Assembly: GCA_003427395.1 (NCBI GenBank)
Contig: BFEA01000696.1
Location: 625,094-676,850 of the forward strand
Direction of reading: 5' to 3'
From: Chara braunii
Taxonomy: Eukaryota > Streptophyta > Charophyceae > Charales > Characeae
Length of the DNA: 51,757 bases
The translations under genes were made by a program, and so were the position numbers. Below are positions 1-10,062 of this stretch, piece after piece. Positions within the stretch are counted from its first letter, which is position 1; each line of letters begins with the position of its first letter. The notes below the pieces were generated by a model. That model was not told where the DNA came from, ran no database searches, and saw only the letters and a program-made list of their open reading frames with translations.

Positions 1-1142
1 TGACATTGACATCCGCAGCATCCCGTGGACGTTCATCCACTGGCCGACCTCTATCGAAGGGCTCCAGCAGAGAAGATGAGGGATCGACACCGACTGCAGT
101 CGACATTGACATCCGCAGCTTCCCGTGGGTGTCATCCACATTGGATGCAATCGCCATCGCCCGAAAGACACGTGGCGACATACGCAGCTTCTTCCGGAAG
201 CACTCCTCCGACAGGTCATCGCATTTCTTGAGATCCTCCCATGCCCCCCGTCCTCCTTTTCATCCGCCACCTCGGCGTCGCTCGTGGAAGAACACTGCAA
301 CACATGGCACAACAAACCTGAACTACAGCCTCGTTGATGGCCACGGTGTCCAGCCCTTCGACCGGGACTGGATGAAGCGTCTTCCTCCTCCGCGTGTGGA
401 TTTGCGCTCTCATTCTACCCAATGCCCTCTCCTGCTGACAATGAAAGAGCACAAACGTCACAGCCGCTGCCACGACCGTCTTCTCGATGTCGTCAACTTC
501 GCTCATTCGTCATCGCTGCCGCCCTCCATCGGCACGTGTGTTGCAATGCTCATGAACCGTGAAAATACAACAGCCTACGAACTCGCCGCGGCCATGGTAA
601 CTTCAGCGCCAAGTCGCCGACGACGTTCCCCGGGTGTGCTCGACTCTACACACACGCGGGGCGACAGGAGGAGACGATGACGATGGACCTTCATGGGGCA
701 CTCACAAATTTGTGACAACTTACGACGACTCCACTACACAGCTGCAAATGCCTGTTTCCACCATCGCCAGTATGGACGCCCCCCCCTACCATGCGTCGTC
801 GTCGTGACATCCAGCACCCAATTCAAAATTTTATTTTTGAACGGGGAGGTCCATTTCTTTTTAAGTTTTTTTTTTGTCACCCGTCGCCAGCGCCTTTCAA
901 AATTTCCCGCCTTCAGCAGTTGGACCACACCGTAGCAAGACGGTCGTCACCCAATGGAGCAAGGCATTGCCCTCCCCACGACCGACTATAATATTATGAA
1001 AATGGTCGTTGGGGGCCAAAAGGAATCATCCTTGGGAGAACACCCGGAGGATAGGTGGAACGATGGCAGGAATTTCCTTCAAAATCCCGAAGGAAACTTC
1101 CTTCGGCCCCGAGGATGTCACAAGGAGTGTCTAACGAGCCCC
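1..1142 (-). mobile_element. PIF/Harbinger element relic, right end plus 5' transposase remnant
   Basis: The element enters from the left window edge and ends near 1142 with an imperfect copy of the terminus used by the two Harbinger elements downstream (ggagtgtctaacgag at about 1124-1138), followed by TGA. The minus strand at about 216-506 reads as the N-terminal part of a HARBI1-like protein: MSEVDDIEKTVV, then EAVVQVCCAMCCS and PRWRMKRRTGG, which aligns with EAVVQL, PRWWDKRRTGE of the transposase at 8080-9270. DNA at 170-290 is recognisably the same as 9070-9180. A block of about 40 bp near position 1 is repeated near 103. The reading frame breaks before the window edge, so the copy looks dead, although the rest lies outside the window. 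Bases 700-1100 between transposase and terminus are T-rich and show no gene. Confidence 0.7.
216..506 (-). pseudogene. HARBI1-like transposase, N-terminal fragment
   Basis: The 96-residue frame holds the N-terminal region found in plant and algal Harbinger nucleases ahead of the DDE domain. It has an acidic start (SEVDDIEK), a basic helix (RMRAQIHTRRRK) and the EAVVQV / PRW / KRRTGG stretch shared with the intact transposase in this window. The catalytic D, D and E are not in the window. The frame is lost after GGSQEMR, where the related copy continues WEDLWLRDDATDEYF, so at least one frameshift is present. Seen: similarity to 8080-9270. Inferred: the function of the parent protein. Confidence 0.65.
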
Positions 1143-2010
1143 TGAGTCTGTTCTGCTGAGGTTTGCTGTGTTGGCTAAGTGTGTATGTGATCTACCACTT
1201 AGTGCATGTGCCATCATGGCTTGTGCCTGCCTGAGGCCAAGTTTGGGTCTGCGTTGGGCGCGTTCTGTGGCTGTGCCTCGGACAGGGACAAGGCAGAAAC
1301 AGGGATGCGGCCAAGGTCAGGACGGAATGTAGGCCGGTAAGTAGTCTAGGTTGAGGGCCTGTAGGGAAAATTTTTGTCTGCAATGTTGTACCGCCCAAAA
1401 GGAGGCAACACCCGTTAGGCCCAGTGCACCAAAGTGAGGTGTGGAGAGGGAGGAAGTATCCGGCTAGGAGGCAGCAGCGAAGTATATCAGTCGGGGCAAC
1501 GAGCAGTCCGCTCATTCACCCAGCAGTCATGCTGCTGCTCCGCCAAGAGGAAGAAACGCCGGTGGTCCTGGAAAAGAAGGTGTAGCTGGAGGGTGATGAA
1601 GAAGACCTCCATAGCGACGGAGGTGAAGTAGGGAGGAGGTAGAATGGAGGTGACGGAGAAGGACCTCTAGCTTGGCTATGGAGGTGTAGTAGGGGTAGGA
1701 GGAGGATGAAGGAGGTGGGAACCAGGAAAAAGACTCACGTTCGACTATAGATGTTTCTGGAGCTAATAATGGTCCCGATTCAATCCGAACGTTGGATGAG
1801 TCTGAATGCACTTGGTCAAAATGTGTCTTTCCAGACACATGTAGAATGCTGTGTAGTGGAGCGAGGCCCATTGTCTCGTTTCGAGTTTTGCAATATGAGC
1901 TGACCAGGATCAACATAGCACATATTGTCATTGAGTCGGGAACAAAGCCGCATTCGGATTGAGATCATAGGCTTTGTGCTTTTTCGATATGCGGGATGGA
2001 ATGTTCTCAC
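1143..2010. other. Intergenic, no gene recognised
   Basis: No convincing coding frame is seen. Bases 1600-1720 are purine-rich with gga/gaag triplets. Bases 1801-1870 carry a decayed copy of a dispersed repeat (vague repeats near 14660 and 27310) that ends in tagtggagcgaggccc, a terminus related to the GGGCCTCGCT MITEs at 46.5-49.3 kb. Confidence 0.4.
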
Positions 2011-2013
2011 TGA

Positions 2014-2135
2014 GGGCATACTCACACTAAGACCTTTTTTCTTTTGTTTCTGGACATGATTGTGGTCAGATGCATCCACGTCTGGCCATAATTGCAGTCA
2101 GATGCATTTTGAAAAGTGCTATTGTGAGTCTGCCC
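2014..2135. mobile_element. CTCACAC-type MITE, 122 bp
   Basis: This is a short inverted-repeat element with GGGCATACTCACAC at the left and GTGAGTCTGCCC at the right. It is flanked by TGA on the left and TGC on the right. It has the same length (122 bp) and ends as the copy at 44937-45058, where the TGA duplication is exact. The interior has no coding capacity. Confidence 0.7.
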
Positions 2136-2186
2136 TGCCGTAAGTGATGTGCAAATTCTCCATTCTCATATTGCACCCGTTGTCTG

Positions 2187-2826
2187 CATACTCACACTAA
2201 GGGTCTCGTTAGACACTCCTAAAAGAATCCTAAAATTTTTAGGACGAGTCCTAAAGGATTTTTAGGATTTCGTGTGGCATCGTTACACGCAATCCTAAAA
2301 ATCATCTTTTAGGATTCGTCCTAAAAGGTCTTCCGCGGCTGGTTTGCATATGCGTATACGCAGCCGCGTCCCCAATGTCCATCCATTCCTGCCAACGTCC
2401 GTCCAATCCCCGCCAACGGCTACCGTTCGTGGGCGATGTCCAACCACTGATCCGACGGACAGCTTCTGCACCAGCAACTCCGTGTCTACGGTGCCATGCG
2501 TGCGACGCAACGAGTCCGTGAAACACGGGAATCCTAAATTTTTCAGTAGGTCGGGGACTACTGGAAAATTTAGGACGATTTTGCCTGCGCAATCCTAAAT
2601 CCTTTAGGACTCGTCCTAACGCTGTTTTCACATTTTCGATCTAAAAATTGGATTTAGGATTGCGTGCAACCAAGACGCAATCCTAAAAACAGGCACTTTT
2701 AGGAGTGTCTAACGAGACCCTAAGACCTCTTCTTTTGTTTTTGGACGTGCTTGTGGTCAGATGCATCCAGATCTGGTCGTAATTGCCGTCAGATGCATTT
2801 TGAAAAGTGCTATTGTGAGTCTGCCC
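2187..2826. mobile_element. Second CTCACAC-type MITE, split by a Harbinger MITE
   Basis: This is the same sequence as 2014-2135 but interrupted after ACTCACACTAA by the 520-bp Harbinger MITE. It resumes with TAAGACC and ends GAGTCTGCCC-TGA. The roughly 50 bp following both copies (gtgatgtgcaaa to ttgtctgc) are also alike, so the MITE and its flank were tandemly duplicated before the Harbinger insertion. Confidence 0.8.
2201..2720. mobile_element. Harbinger MITE, 520 bp, internal-deletion derivative
   Basis: The termini are GGGTCTCGTTAGACACTCC and its inverse, flanked by TAA at 2198-2200 and 2721-2723. Subterminal DNA is packed with CCTAAA/TTTAGG motifs and the palindrome TAGGACGAGTCCTA. The right roughly 300 bp, read inverted, match the left end of the 7.1-kb element at 2963. 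The left roughly 190 bp match the inverted right end ending at 10059. It is therefore a deletion derivative inserted in the opposite orientation. It has no transposase and would depend on one in trans. Confidence 0.9.
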
Positions 2827-3573
2827 TGACCTGCCCTGAGTGATGTGCAAAATCTCCATTCTCATATCACACCCATTGTCTGCCCAGCAGTTCGTTCTCT
2901 CTCATTCATTGGTCCACTAGATCTGACGAACAGCATCAGAAGCGAACTGCGTACTTTATTAAGGGTCTCGTTAGACACTCCTAAAAATGCCTGTTTTTAG
3001 GATTGCGTCGCCGTTGCACACAGTCCTAAAACGAAATCAGAGATCGAAAATGTGAAAACGGCGTTAGGACGAGTCCTAAAAGATTTAGGATTCCCCAGGC
3101 AAAATCGTCCTTAATTTTACAGTAGCCCCTGACCTACTGAAAAATTTAGGATTCCTGCGTTTCACGGAGTCGTTGCATCGCGCGCATGGCACTGTCGACA
3201 CTCGTTGGTGGTCCAGAAGCGGTGGTCGGACATCGGAGGTTTTCTGCGGCTCGACACGGGCAACGGCCACACGCGGTAGCCGTTGGCTGAGGGGGTGGAG
3301 CGTGGAGGGCCGAGCGTCGGCGGGTGGTTGCCCGTACTAGACCGTTGGGTCGCTTGCGAGATGCGGAGTCGGACGTCGACGTGCGCAGGACGACAGACGG
3401 AGCCGCTTCGGGCAGCGCGCACCGCAACGGTCCAATTTCAAAAGGAAGGCGGACGTGTTCGTCATCTTCTGTGGTGGTTGTCCGCATATGAAGGTCGAGC
3501 GTCCCTGCCGCGGGCATGTCGGAACACACATCTGCAGTGGTCACGTGCGAGGGCAGCTGCAGAGGTGAATTTC

Positions 3574-4275
3574 ATGGCTGACGTGCGGAGGAGATTGCCT
3601 TTGCTGGTACTCACTGTCGTCGTCTTCCTGATTGTCGTCTTCCTCTACGTGTGTTTTTCGTGGCGGCCCTGGAAACAACAATGCAAGAGGAGGGCTTCGA
3701 CGAGACGGGCGGCAGACGAACGTCTAATGGCGGGCATGCAGGCACGACCGGCTGCTGCCGCAGGTCAGGGAGGAGTTCGATCTGCGGCAGAGCCTCGAAG
3801 GCGGTATGACCCGTCCATGTACACCCATCTGGAGTCGTGGGACACGCCATTGCCCCCGTCGGACGAGGAGCCGGAGAAGGAAGAACTTTCGACGTTGCCT
3901 CTCGCTAGCGGCTCGACTCAGTTGTGGTCGCAGACGGTGCGAGCGGGCGGGTCGGCTCCCGACGGAGGGGGCGAGTTCACGTCATTGCTCCATCAAGGCT
4001 TGCGGGACGACGATGGCGGAGGAGTTGATATGAGGTTCGAGTTGTGTTCTGGCGGCGGAAGGGAGGGGAGTCGCACGTTCATCATCGACGGAGATCGTTC
4101 GGCACGTGGCGTTGAGCATGATGGAAGTCTGCATACGGAGCAGTCCACACTTCGTCGCGTTGCACCCATGACTTGCGCGGTCGGGCCATCGCCAGCGGGA
4201 CGGCAGCTGCACACTTCCCGCCGCGCATCTGCAGTGCCACAACGCTTATCACCGTCATCGCTTCCGCTCTTCTAG
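3574..4275 (+). pseudogene. Harbinger accessory protein gene, 5' part
   Basis: From the ATG at 3574 the frame gives 233 residues, opening MADVRRRLPLLV and passing through an acidic Ser/Pro/Glu stretch (LPPSDEEPEKEEL) and a Gly/Asp-rich stretch (FTSLLHQGLRDDDGGG). From memory this resembles N-terminal parts of Myb/SANT-like proteins repeated in Chara. I do not see the SANT tryptophan pattern here. A hydrophobic run near residues 8-30 is probably chance and not a membrane segment in a DNA-binding protein. The frame stops at 4275 and no continuous frame links it to the next block at 4515, so either an intron or decay separates them. Confidence 0.4.
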
Positions 4276-4514
4276 CAGTCAGGCTTCTCGCCGCGGAGCA
4301 CTCCCGCCATCGCGAAGGACAGGTGTCGCCGGGGACATCATCCTTTCGTGGTGCGCTTGGGCGTCATCGTCATCCTGCAGCGGAGGACACATCTTCAGCG
4401 TCGTCGGGATAGCCTGTCTGGCCAGGCTGGCAAGAGACGGGTGACATCTTTTTCGACGAAACAGCACACGTCAGTCGAGCGCTACACCGAGATCGCTTGT
4501 GGGGGTCCCCAACA

Positions 4515-5335
4515 AGCATGTTTGCGCGATTGAACGCCCGTGGCAAGAAGCGCGACGTCGCGCTTGACGAAACCCAAGCCCAGGGGAAAGGTCGTCGGCA
4601 CGTCCCGAAGGCGAAGAGGCTGCGTTTGGATGATGCGTTAGCAAGCGTGCCGCGTCGTGGTGCGCGAGGTTGGTCGCAGCTGGCGGAAGAGGACAACGAC
4701 GATGATTTCATGACGGAGGACGATCAAGGCGAGGCGATGGCGTCTGCCGGACGGGAGAGTGCCAGGCAGCGTACTCCGGATCAGAGCGCTTCAAAGAGGA
4801 TGTCAACCCCTCCGCCGGAGGCGCAGCAGCTGCGTGTCCGCNAAACGTGGAAAGAGAAGGGTGTTGTGGTGGACCTTGGCGGCGAAGACGACGAGCCTTT
4901 GGAGAGACGTCGCCTGCGCAGTGCGACACAAGCGACCACAGCGGCGGTGTCGACGGCTCGCGCTGCGGACGACGAAAGGCCGAGTCGTGGCAGACGCGCG
5001 TGCAGGAGGAGGGGAGGCGGCAGGTGGCGCGGGTGTGGCTGTTGCAGGTGTTGTCCCTCCCGTTCCGGCGGCGAGAGAGGAGACTGCAGTTCCGGCGACG
5101 GTGAGAGAGAAGGGTCGTGGACAGAACACGAACCAACGCGATGGCGGCGAGGCCGCTTCAAGCTGGGCACGCAGGGGAGTAATGGCGAATGAACTTATCG
5201 ACCGTGCGCTTCTTTGGGTGGATGACAAATCTTTCTGGACGACGGGTGAAGGACGCAGACTTTACAACATCGTCCACGAAACCAAAGAGTACTTCGTCGC
5301 CATCGCCAGCGGGCTTCCGCCACCTCAACTTCCGT
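4515..5335 (+). pseudogene. Harbinger accessory protein gene, middle part, frameshifted
   Basis: From 4515 (MFARLNARGKKRD) to about 4990 the frame reads a charged linker with DNDDDFMTEDD and KEKGVVVDLGGEDDEP. After about 4970 the sensible reading moves to another frame (GGEAAGGAGVAVAGVV, then MANELIDRALLWVDD at 5182 and GEGRRLYNIVHETKEYF), showing a frameshift. An unresolved base at 4842 lies in this part and adds uncertainty, but it is upstream of the switch. The frame then runs without a stop into the inserted LINE at about 5335. The blocks with MANELIDRALL and LYNIVHET recall a protein family of Chara from memory. The molecular role is inferred only from its place in a Harbinger element. 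Confidence 0.5.
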
Positions 5336-6105
5336 ATGAGCTGCAACGATCCAAGAGAACCCCCAGTATGGTGGCAACGACGCGCTGGAGTCAGGTCTCC
5401 TCATCAGAGGACACAACTATTAATCAGGACATCACACGGTGCTGGGAGCAGTTGCAAACACTACCTAACCAGAGAGCTGCAACAATCCTGTGGTTACTCT
5501 CTCTGCTGGCCACCCCCTCGGCTGTCTGGCTAGCTGAGAGGGGCATGCCTATAGCAACACATTGTACTAGATGTCGATGGCCTTTCAAATCGACCGTACA
5601 TTTGTGGCTGTCTTGCCCTCTCTCTCGAAGAGTATGGGCATGGTGGAAAATAAACTGGGCACGCATCAGCGGCCCAGTGTTCCCTTGGGATGATCGCTGG
5701 ATCCTCTTCGGAGGCGTTCCAGAAGGTTTTGCCCTGGACAAGGGCTGGGGTTACGTGGCTCAAACAATCAGAGCCTGTCTCTTTTTGGTCATTTGGGAAG
5801 TGCGTAACAAAAGTGTGTTCGAAGGAGGATTCCTGTCAGATCGAGCAATCAAGTCAGCAACGAAGCTCCACATCAGAAGAAGTATCAAAGCAGACTGGAG
5901 ACGCAAGGTAGCCTCTTCTGACCGGAAAGATGCAGGACTTACTTGGTTCACAGGAACTTGGATGATTTTGGGAAAATTGGCCAGAATTCAAGAAGGAAGG
6001 TTAGCACTAGATGAATGGCTGTTAAGCAGTGACTAAATACCTGGGCGCTCGGTAGTTCTCCGCAGTAGGAGGGCGGTAGAAAGAGGTAGGAGAGGTTCGG
6101 TAGGA
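5336..6105 (+). mobile_element. LINE 3' end with zf-RVT-like C-terminus, inserted in the accessory gene
   Basis: The frame ending at 6036 encodes the C-terminal tail of a LINE polyprotein: WLAERGM, then HCTRCRWPFKSTVHLWLSCP (the Cys/His zinc-binding pattern of zf-RVT), WAWWKINWARI, and RACLFLVIWEVRNKSVFEG. A homologous tail lies at 31705-31960 (RAVVCSVIWACRNRSRFEN). The element is 5'-truncated, as LINE copies usually are. It ends in a short ggtaggag-rich 3' tail near 6095, with no clear poly(A). No unambiguous target duplication was found, so both borders are uncertain by about 20 bp. It is fused in frame with the preceding accessory-gene coding. Confidence 0.75.
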
Positions 6106-6934
6106 GCGTTGTGGTCCCCAAATCCAGCACGAGGTGGCGAGGATCGCAGACCAATCACAGCTCCAGCAAGCGATCTCCCGTGCGGCGGCGGTGGAGAATA
6201 TAGCTCTGCGCATCTTGCACGGCTGGGTTTTCAAGTTCGGGAACCGCCCAAGGGGGTACAACCTTGTGTTCCAGTACTCGTTGGAGTCCGTAGCGACGGA
6301 CATTGCGTGTGCAATGTGGTACGGCGAGGAGTGGTGCAACGTCGTCAGCGCGCCGATCTGCACCCACATGATAGATCTTAACATGGACCTTCCACTGTGG
6401 TATGCCGGCGCGAATATCGAGGATAGACCTGAGGACGACGACATGGCTGCGTACCAGGAGTCCAGCGTCATCAGCATCGCGCATTCGTTCCGCGCGGCGG
6501 TGCAAATGGGCGCTCACATCGACGACGATTTCATCTCCTACGAGCGTCTGTGTCGGGTGGCTGACTGCTTCAGGCTGTTGCGGGCGGCGTCCATGTGGAT
6601 TATGCGCATGGCGGGAGATGATCCGCGCAGTCACTACGAAGCATTTTACTTCGCGGATCTCGTCGCCAGGCCGACACTAATCGCCTCCATGCATCGGTCC
6701 TTCGATCATCGACGATCCGTCGTCCGCGCCGCGAACGTCGTCACGGAGAGGCTTGGGAAGGCGAAAGTCACGCTCGGAGTGTACCCCGACTACATCCCTG
6801 ATTGGGCACCATGCGACATCAGATTTGCGCACGACGCGACCATCAAGAGGCCGGAGGATGCGAACAGGCTGGATTGGTTGGGTTCGGACCCCGCCGATGA
6901 TGACATCAAAGGCGAAGGAAAAGACGATGCATAA
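6106..6934 (+). pseudogene. Harbinger accessory protein gene, 3' part
   Basis: The open frame 6134-6934 gives 266 residues, MARIADQSQLQQ to KGEGKDDA, with well-conserved-looking coding: RILHGWVFKFGNRPRGYNL, IACAMWYGEEW, RLCRVADCFRLLRAASMWI, AFYFADLVARPTLIASMHRS, VTLGVYPDYIPDW. From memory this matches the C-terminal half of a repeated Chara protein family. It would continue from the block ending LYNIVHETKEYFVAIASG at about 5320 if the LINE were absent. The stretch looks intact, but it lacks its own 5' end because of the insertion, so I call it part of a disrupted gene. Confidence 0.55.
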
Positions 6935-8079
6935 GGCAGGCTGGTATGGGGGGGGAGAGCGGGGAGACAACGCTTCTAAGAACGAAGGCGCATGTACGCG
7001 TGGCGAGACGTGACGGGCTGTCGTGTGATTGGAGTGTCGTGCGTGGCGCAGCTGATTAGCGTGTGGGCCGCCGGGATTCGCCAGAGTCCTCCGTCGTCAT
7101 TGTGCACAGGTTTACTGTGTCACCCGTGGCATAAGCACGTGGTTGATTCAGTTCGATAGTGTCATTGTAGTTTCGGTGGTTAGCGTGTTGGCCGGAGGGA
7201 TTCGGCTGAATCTTCGACAGTGGCGTAGGTATTTAGTGTGCGGCCAGAAGCGCCAGCACGGGATGAATGGTTTGCACCTTTTCTTTTTTTTTTCTTTTTT
7301 TTTTTTTCTGCGTTCAGCGCACGTGGTTGTTTTATCAATGCATGGTGCTCCTCGTTGTATCGGACGATTTGAAGCGCATGGCGGTTGATTGTCGTTTGCC
7401 TTTTTGCGATGTGTGTGACAACTCTCATGACTCTGTCATATGTCGGTGTCATGAATGTGGTCATGTCTTTTATGGGACACAAATGTTGTGCGTGTCATGC
7501 AGTGTCCTTGTCTGCGTTTCACTTGTTCTTGTTCTTCGTATTGGCTTCACGACATGCAATAGACATGCGATGATCACAGATTGAGAGAATGCATGACGGG
7601 ATCGTATAGAAGCTTGTTGTACATGTCATCCCACCACAACAGCACACGAAACCGGTCATGGAAACGGAAATGAAGATATGCACCGAAAAAAAATAAAGAT
7701 AATCAACATTTCCAAAAACAAAAAAAAGAATAATAAAAAAAAAGCAACAGCAACAACCGTGTTTCCCATCGCACGACACCGTTCATCACAAACGATTTGA
7801 AGACAGGAAACATATATAACAAGACAAAAACTCCTAACGACGAGGACACACACTGGCAAAAAAAAGGTTCTTCCAATCTTTAAACTTCGCACAACTGTGC
7901 GAACCAGGTAGCCATCAACAGCATGAAAACGATAATATGAAATCGTCGACGACAATCATGCCGCTGTTCCATCGACCAACCAACCACGCGCACTACGACC
8001 ATGGACACGGACCACGTAATAACTCCAGCCGCCTACCGATCGAACCACCCCGTGTGCACCACCTCCCTACCGCACGGTC
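6935..8079. other. Convergent 3' region between the two Harbinger genes
   Basis: Both genes of the element end into this 1.1-kb stretch. It contains poly(T) near 7280-7310 and A-rich runs at 7685-7745, which could serve polyadenylation in either direction. No further coding frame is convincing. Confidence 0.4.
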
Positions 8080-9270
8080 CTACATCAAAGCTAGGCGGTC
8101 TCGCAGTGCATCCCTCAACAATTCACCTTCCACATTCGTGCACCGTCCCCGCCCACCTGCGCCGTTCCCCACAATGCCCAAGCCCACATGCCGAACGTCG
8201 TTTGCATTCACCTCCCACAGAAGGTTCTCGTCGAAGTCGATCCCCGCGTCCAGGAGGATATTGTGGAGAGTGCAGACAACCACGAATTGTTGTGGCAAGG
8301 TCTCTAGGTTCGTCTTATGGGTGCGCAAGAACAGACGCCACATGCACTTGAGTCGGCCGAATGCCCTCTCCACACACCCCAGTGCCACCTTTTGCCGCGT
8401 GTCGAAGCGCTCCTCGTCAGCACCTTGGTCGATTCCTCCGTACGGCGACACAATCCACGGACAGGCAACTGGATAACCGTTGTCGACCAGCAGGTAGCCT
8501 CGCGTGACGACACCATGCGGCAAATTCTCCGGAGTTGCGTCGAACAGCTCGCCACTTTCTGCACGCCTCAACAACTGGGAATCGTGCAGGACACGGACGT
8601 CGTGCACACTTCCAGGGTATCCGACGTGGACGTCGAGGATCCGCAAATCCAAATCCACGACCACCTGCGCCTGCACGGAGAACTTCTGTTTGCGGTCGTA
8701 ATAGTTCTCGGAAGGTGCGCCGGCAGGCTTGTCAATGTAGATGTGTGTACAGTCGATAGCGCCGAAGCAGTTTGGGAAACCCTTCTCACGGAAAGCGCGC
8801 AGAATCTGCGCACGTCTCCTGCCCATTGGCCACTTTATCGCGTCGGGGTACGCCTGCAGCAGCGCCAAAATGACGACGCGGACGGCCTGCAGTCCAGTTG
8901 CCCTGTCGATGCCAAATGCTGACGTGCCGCTCTCGTACATCTCTCCGGACGCCCACCTGTATAACGCGAAAGCAATCAGCTGCTCCATTGGCAATGGCAT
9001 TCGATAGTGCATCACTTTCTTCTCCATGTACGCGGCGCACGCGGCTACGATGTGGTTGAACATGGCCGTCGACATGCGCAGCTTCTGCCGGAAGTACTCG
9101 TCCGTCGCGTCGTCTCGAAGCCAAAGGTCCTCCCATGTCTCGCCAGTCCGTCGTTTGTCCCACCATCGCGGAGTCTGCCGCGGGAAAACGCCAGACGTCA
9201 CCGCGGCACACAACTGGACGACTGCCTCACATGTCCCCGCGCAATCCGACGCCTCTGCAACGCTCTGCAA
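8080..9270 (-). CDS. HARBI1-like DDE transposase (PIF/Harbinger nuclease)
   Basis: This 396-residue protein belongs to the DDE_Tnp_4/HARBI1 group, the nuclease that cuts and joins Harbinger ends in the nucleus together with a Myb-like partner. The acidic triad is visible: D173 in AIDCTHIYIDKP, D263 in LVDNGYP, and E301 in VERAFGRLK. An N-terminal helical region includes MSTAMFNHI and MPLPMEQLIAFALYRWASG. The C-terminal LHNILLDAGIDFDENL is typical of the family. The chosen ATG is the first in this frame. Related proteins have a longer N-terminus, and possible remnants (DAVAMAVTAVVVNTMGDK) lie upstream at about 9317-9390 in another frame. The 5' end may therefore be truncated by a frameshift, or an upstream exon may be spliced in. 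It is convergent with the accessory gene. Confidence 0.88.
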   Translation of the reverse strand: MQSVAEASDCAGTCEAVVQLCAAVTSGVFPRQTPRWWDKRRTGETWEDLWLRDDATDEYFRQKLRMSTAMFNHIVAACAAYMEKKVMHYRMPLPMEQLIAFALYRWASGEMYESGTSAFGIDRATGLQAVRVVILALLQAYPDAIKWPMGRRRAQILRAFREKGFPNCFGAIDCTHIYIDKPAGAPSENYYDRKQKFSVQAQVVVDLDLRILDVHVGYPGSVHDVRVLHDSQLLRRAESGELFDATPENLPHGVVTRGYLLVDNGYPVACPWIVSPYGGIDQGADEERFDTRQKVALGCVERAFGRLKCMWRLFLRTHKTNLETLPQQFVVVCTLHNILLDAGIDFDENLLWEVNANDVRHVGLGIVGNGAGGRGRCTNVEGELLRDALRDRLALM

Positions 9271-9689
9271 CAGGTCTTCGTTACCGGAGCCGCGTCAGCA
9301 TGTCGCACGGCGAGGACTACTTGTCGCCCATCGTGTTCACGACAACGGCAGTCACCGCCATCGCCACGGCGTCGATCTCTTCGTCGCGTCGACCGTTTGA
9401 GCAGCCATGACTGTCCATCTCTGCCAATCCTCGCACGGTTTGCCACGTCACGCCTTCGACAACCGCCTCAGACACGCCCGCCGCGGAACCCTGCCGTCGT
9501 AGAGAAACAACGTCGGAGTCCACGATGGCAACGCTGCTGTACAATGGCACACGAGACGGACACGCGTCCGGTGCTCCACGCTTCCAAAGGACGGTACGCA
9601 CGCCGGAGGCGAACGTGTGGCTCACACGATCATGCGCACGCTCCTCGCAAGTTGTGTACACTCGAAAGATGGATTCTGCGCGGCGAACG

Positions 9690-9765
9690 GCAGGGAGGCG
9701 CCGTCTTTTTCAGGTCACACGCGTCGGCAGGGAGGCGCCGTCTTTTTCACGGCGCACGCGTCCGC
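9690..9765. repeat. Tandem duplication upstream of the transposase
   Basis: The block gcagggaggcgccgtctttt and the following 16-17 bases occur twice in a row with few differences. It lies 420 bp upstream of the transposase ATG, inside the Harbinger 5' region. A regulatory role is possible but not shown. Confidence 0.5.
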
Positions 9766-10062
9766 GAGAATTCGAATTCAAAATTTTGAAGTTCTGGGGA
9801 ACCGCGCGTTTCACATATCCGTCGACTCCCGCCCAAGACCCACCGCATTCTGTACCACGGACACCGCCGAGGAATGGACGGACATCGGCGGCGCGGCTAC
9901 GTATACGCGTATGAAAACGGGCCGCGGGGAACCTTTTAGGATGAGTCCTAGAAGATGATTTTTAGGACTGCGTGTAACGACGCCGCACGAAATCCTAAAA
10001 AACCTTTAGGACTCGTCCTATAAATTTTAGGATTCTTTTAGGAGTGTCTAACGAGACCCTAA

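Larger units (their letters stand above)
2963..10059. mobile_element. PIF/Harbinger DNA transposon, 7.1 kb, both ends present
   Basis: Both ends carry GGGTCTCGTTAGACACTCC in inverted orientation, flanked by the direct repeat TAA (2960-2962 and 10060-10062), the 3-bp TWA duplication typical of PIF/Harbinger. Inside are a DDE transposase on the minus strand (8080-9270) and, convergent on the plus strand, a fragmented second gene (3574-6934) in the place where Harbingers carry their Myb/SANT-like accessory protein. A LINE 3' end has inserted into that gene. A single N lies at 4842. Transposase and ends look usable, but the accessory gene is broken, so the element is unlikely to move unaided. Confidence 0.9.

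Noticed and set aside
3598-3664. Membrane helix near the start of the Harbinger accessory frame
   Set aside because: The hydrophobic run comes from repeated gtcgtcttcct-like DNA and does not fit a nuclear DNA-binding partner; the start of this gene is uncertain.
3574-6934. One continuous accessory gene with introns
   Set aside because: A frameshift near 4970-4990 and the LINE insertion are clearer explanations than splicing; no convincing donor and acceptor pairs were found at the breaks.
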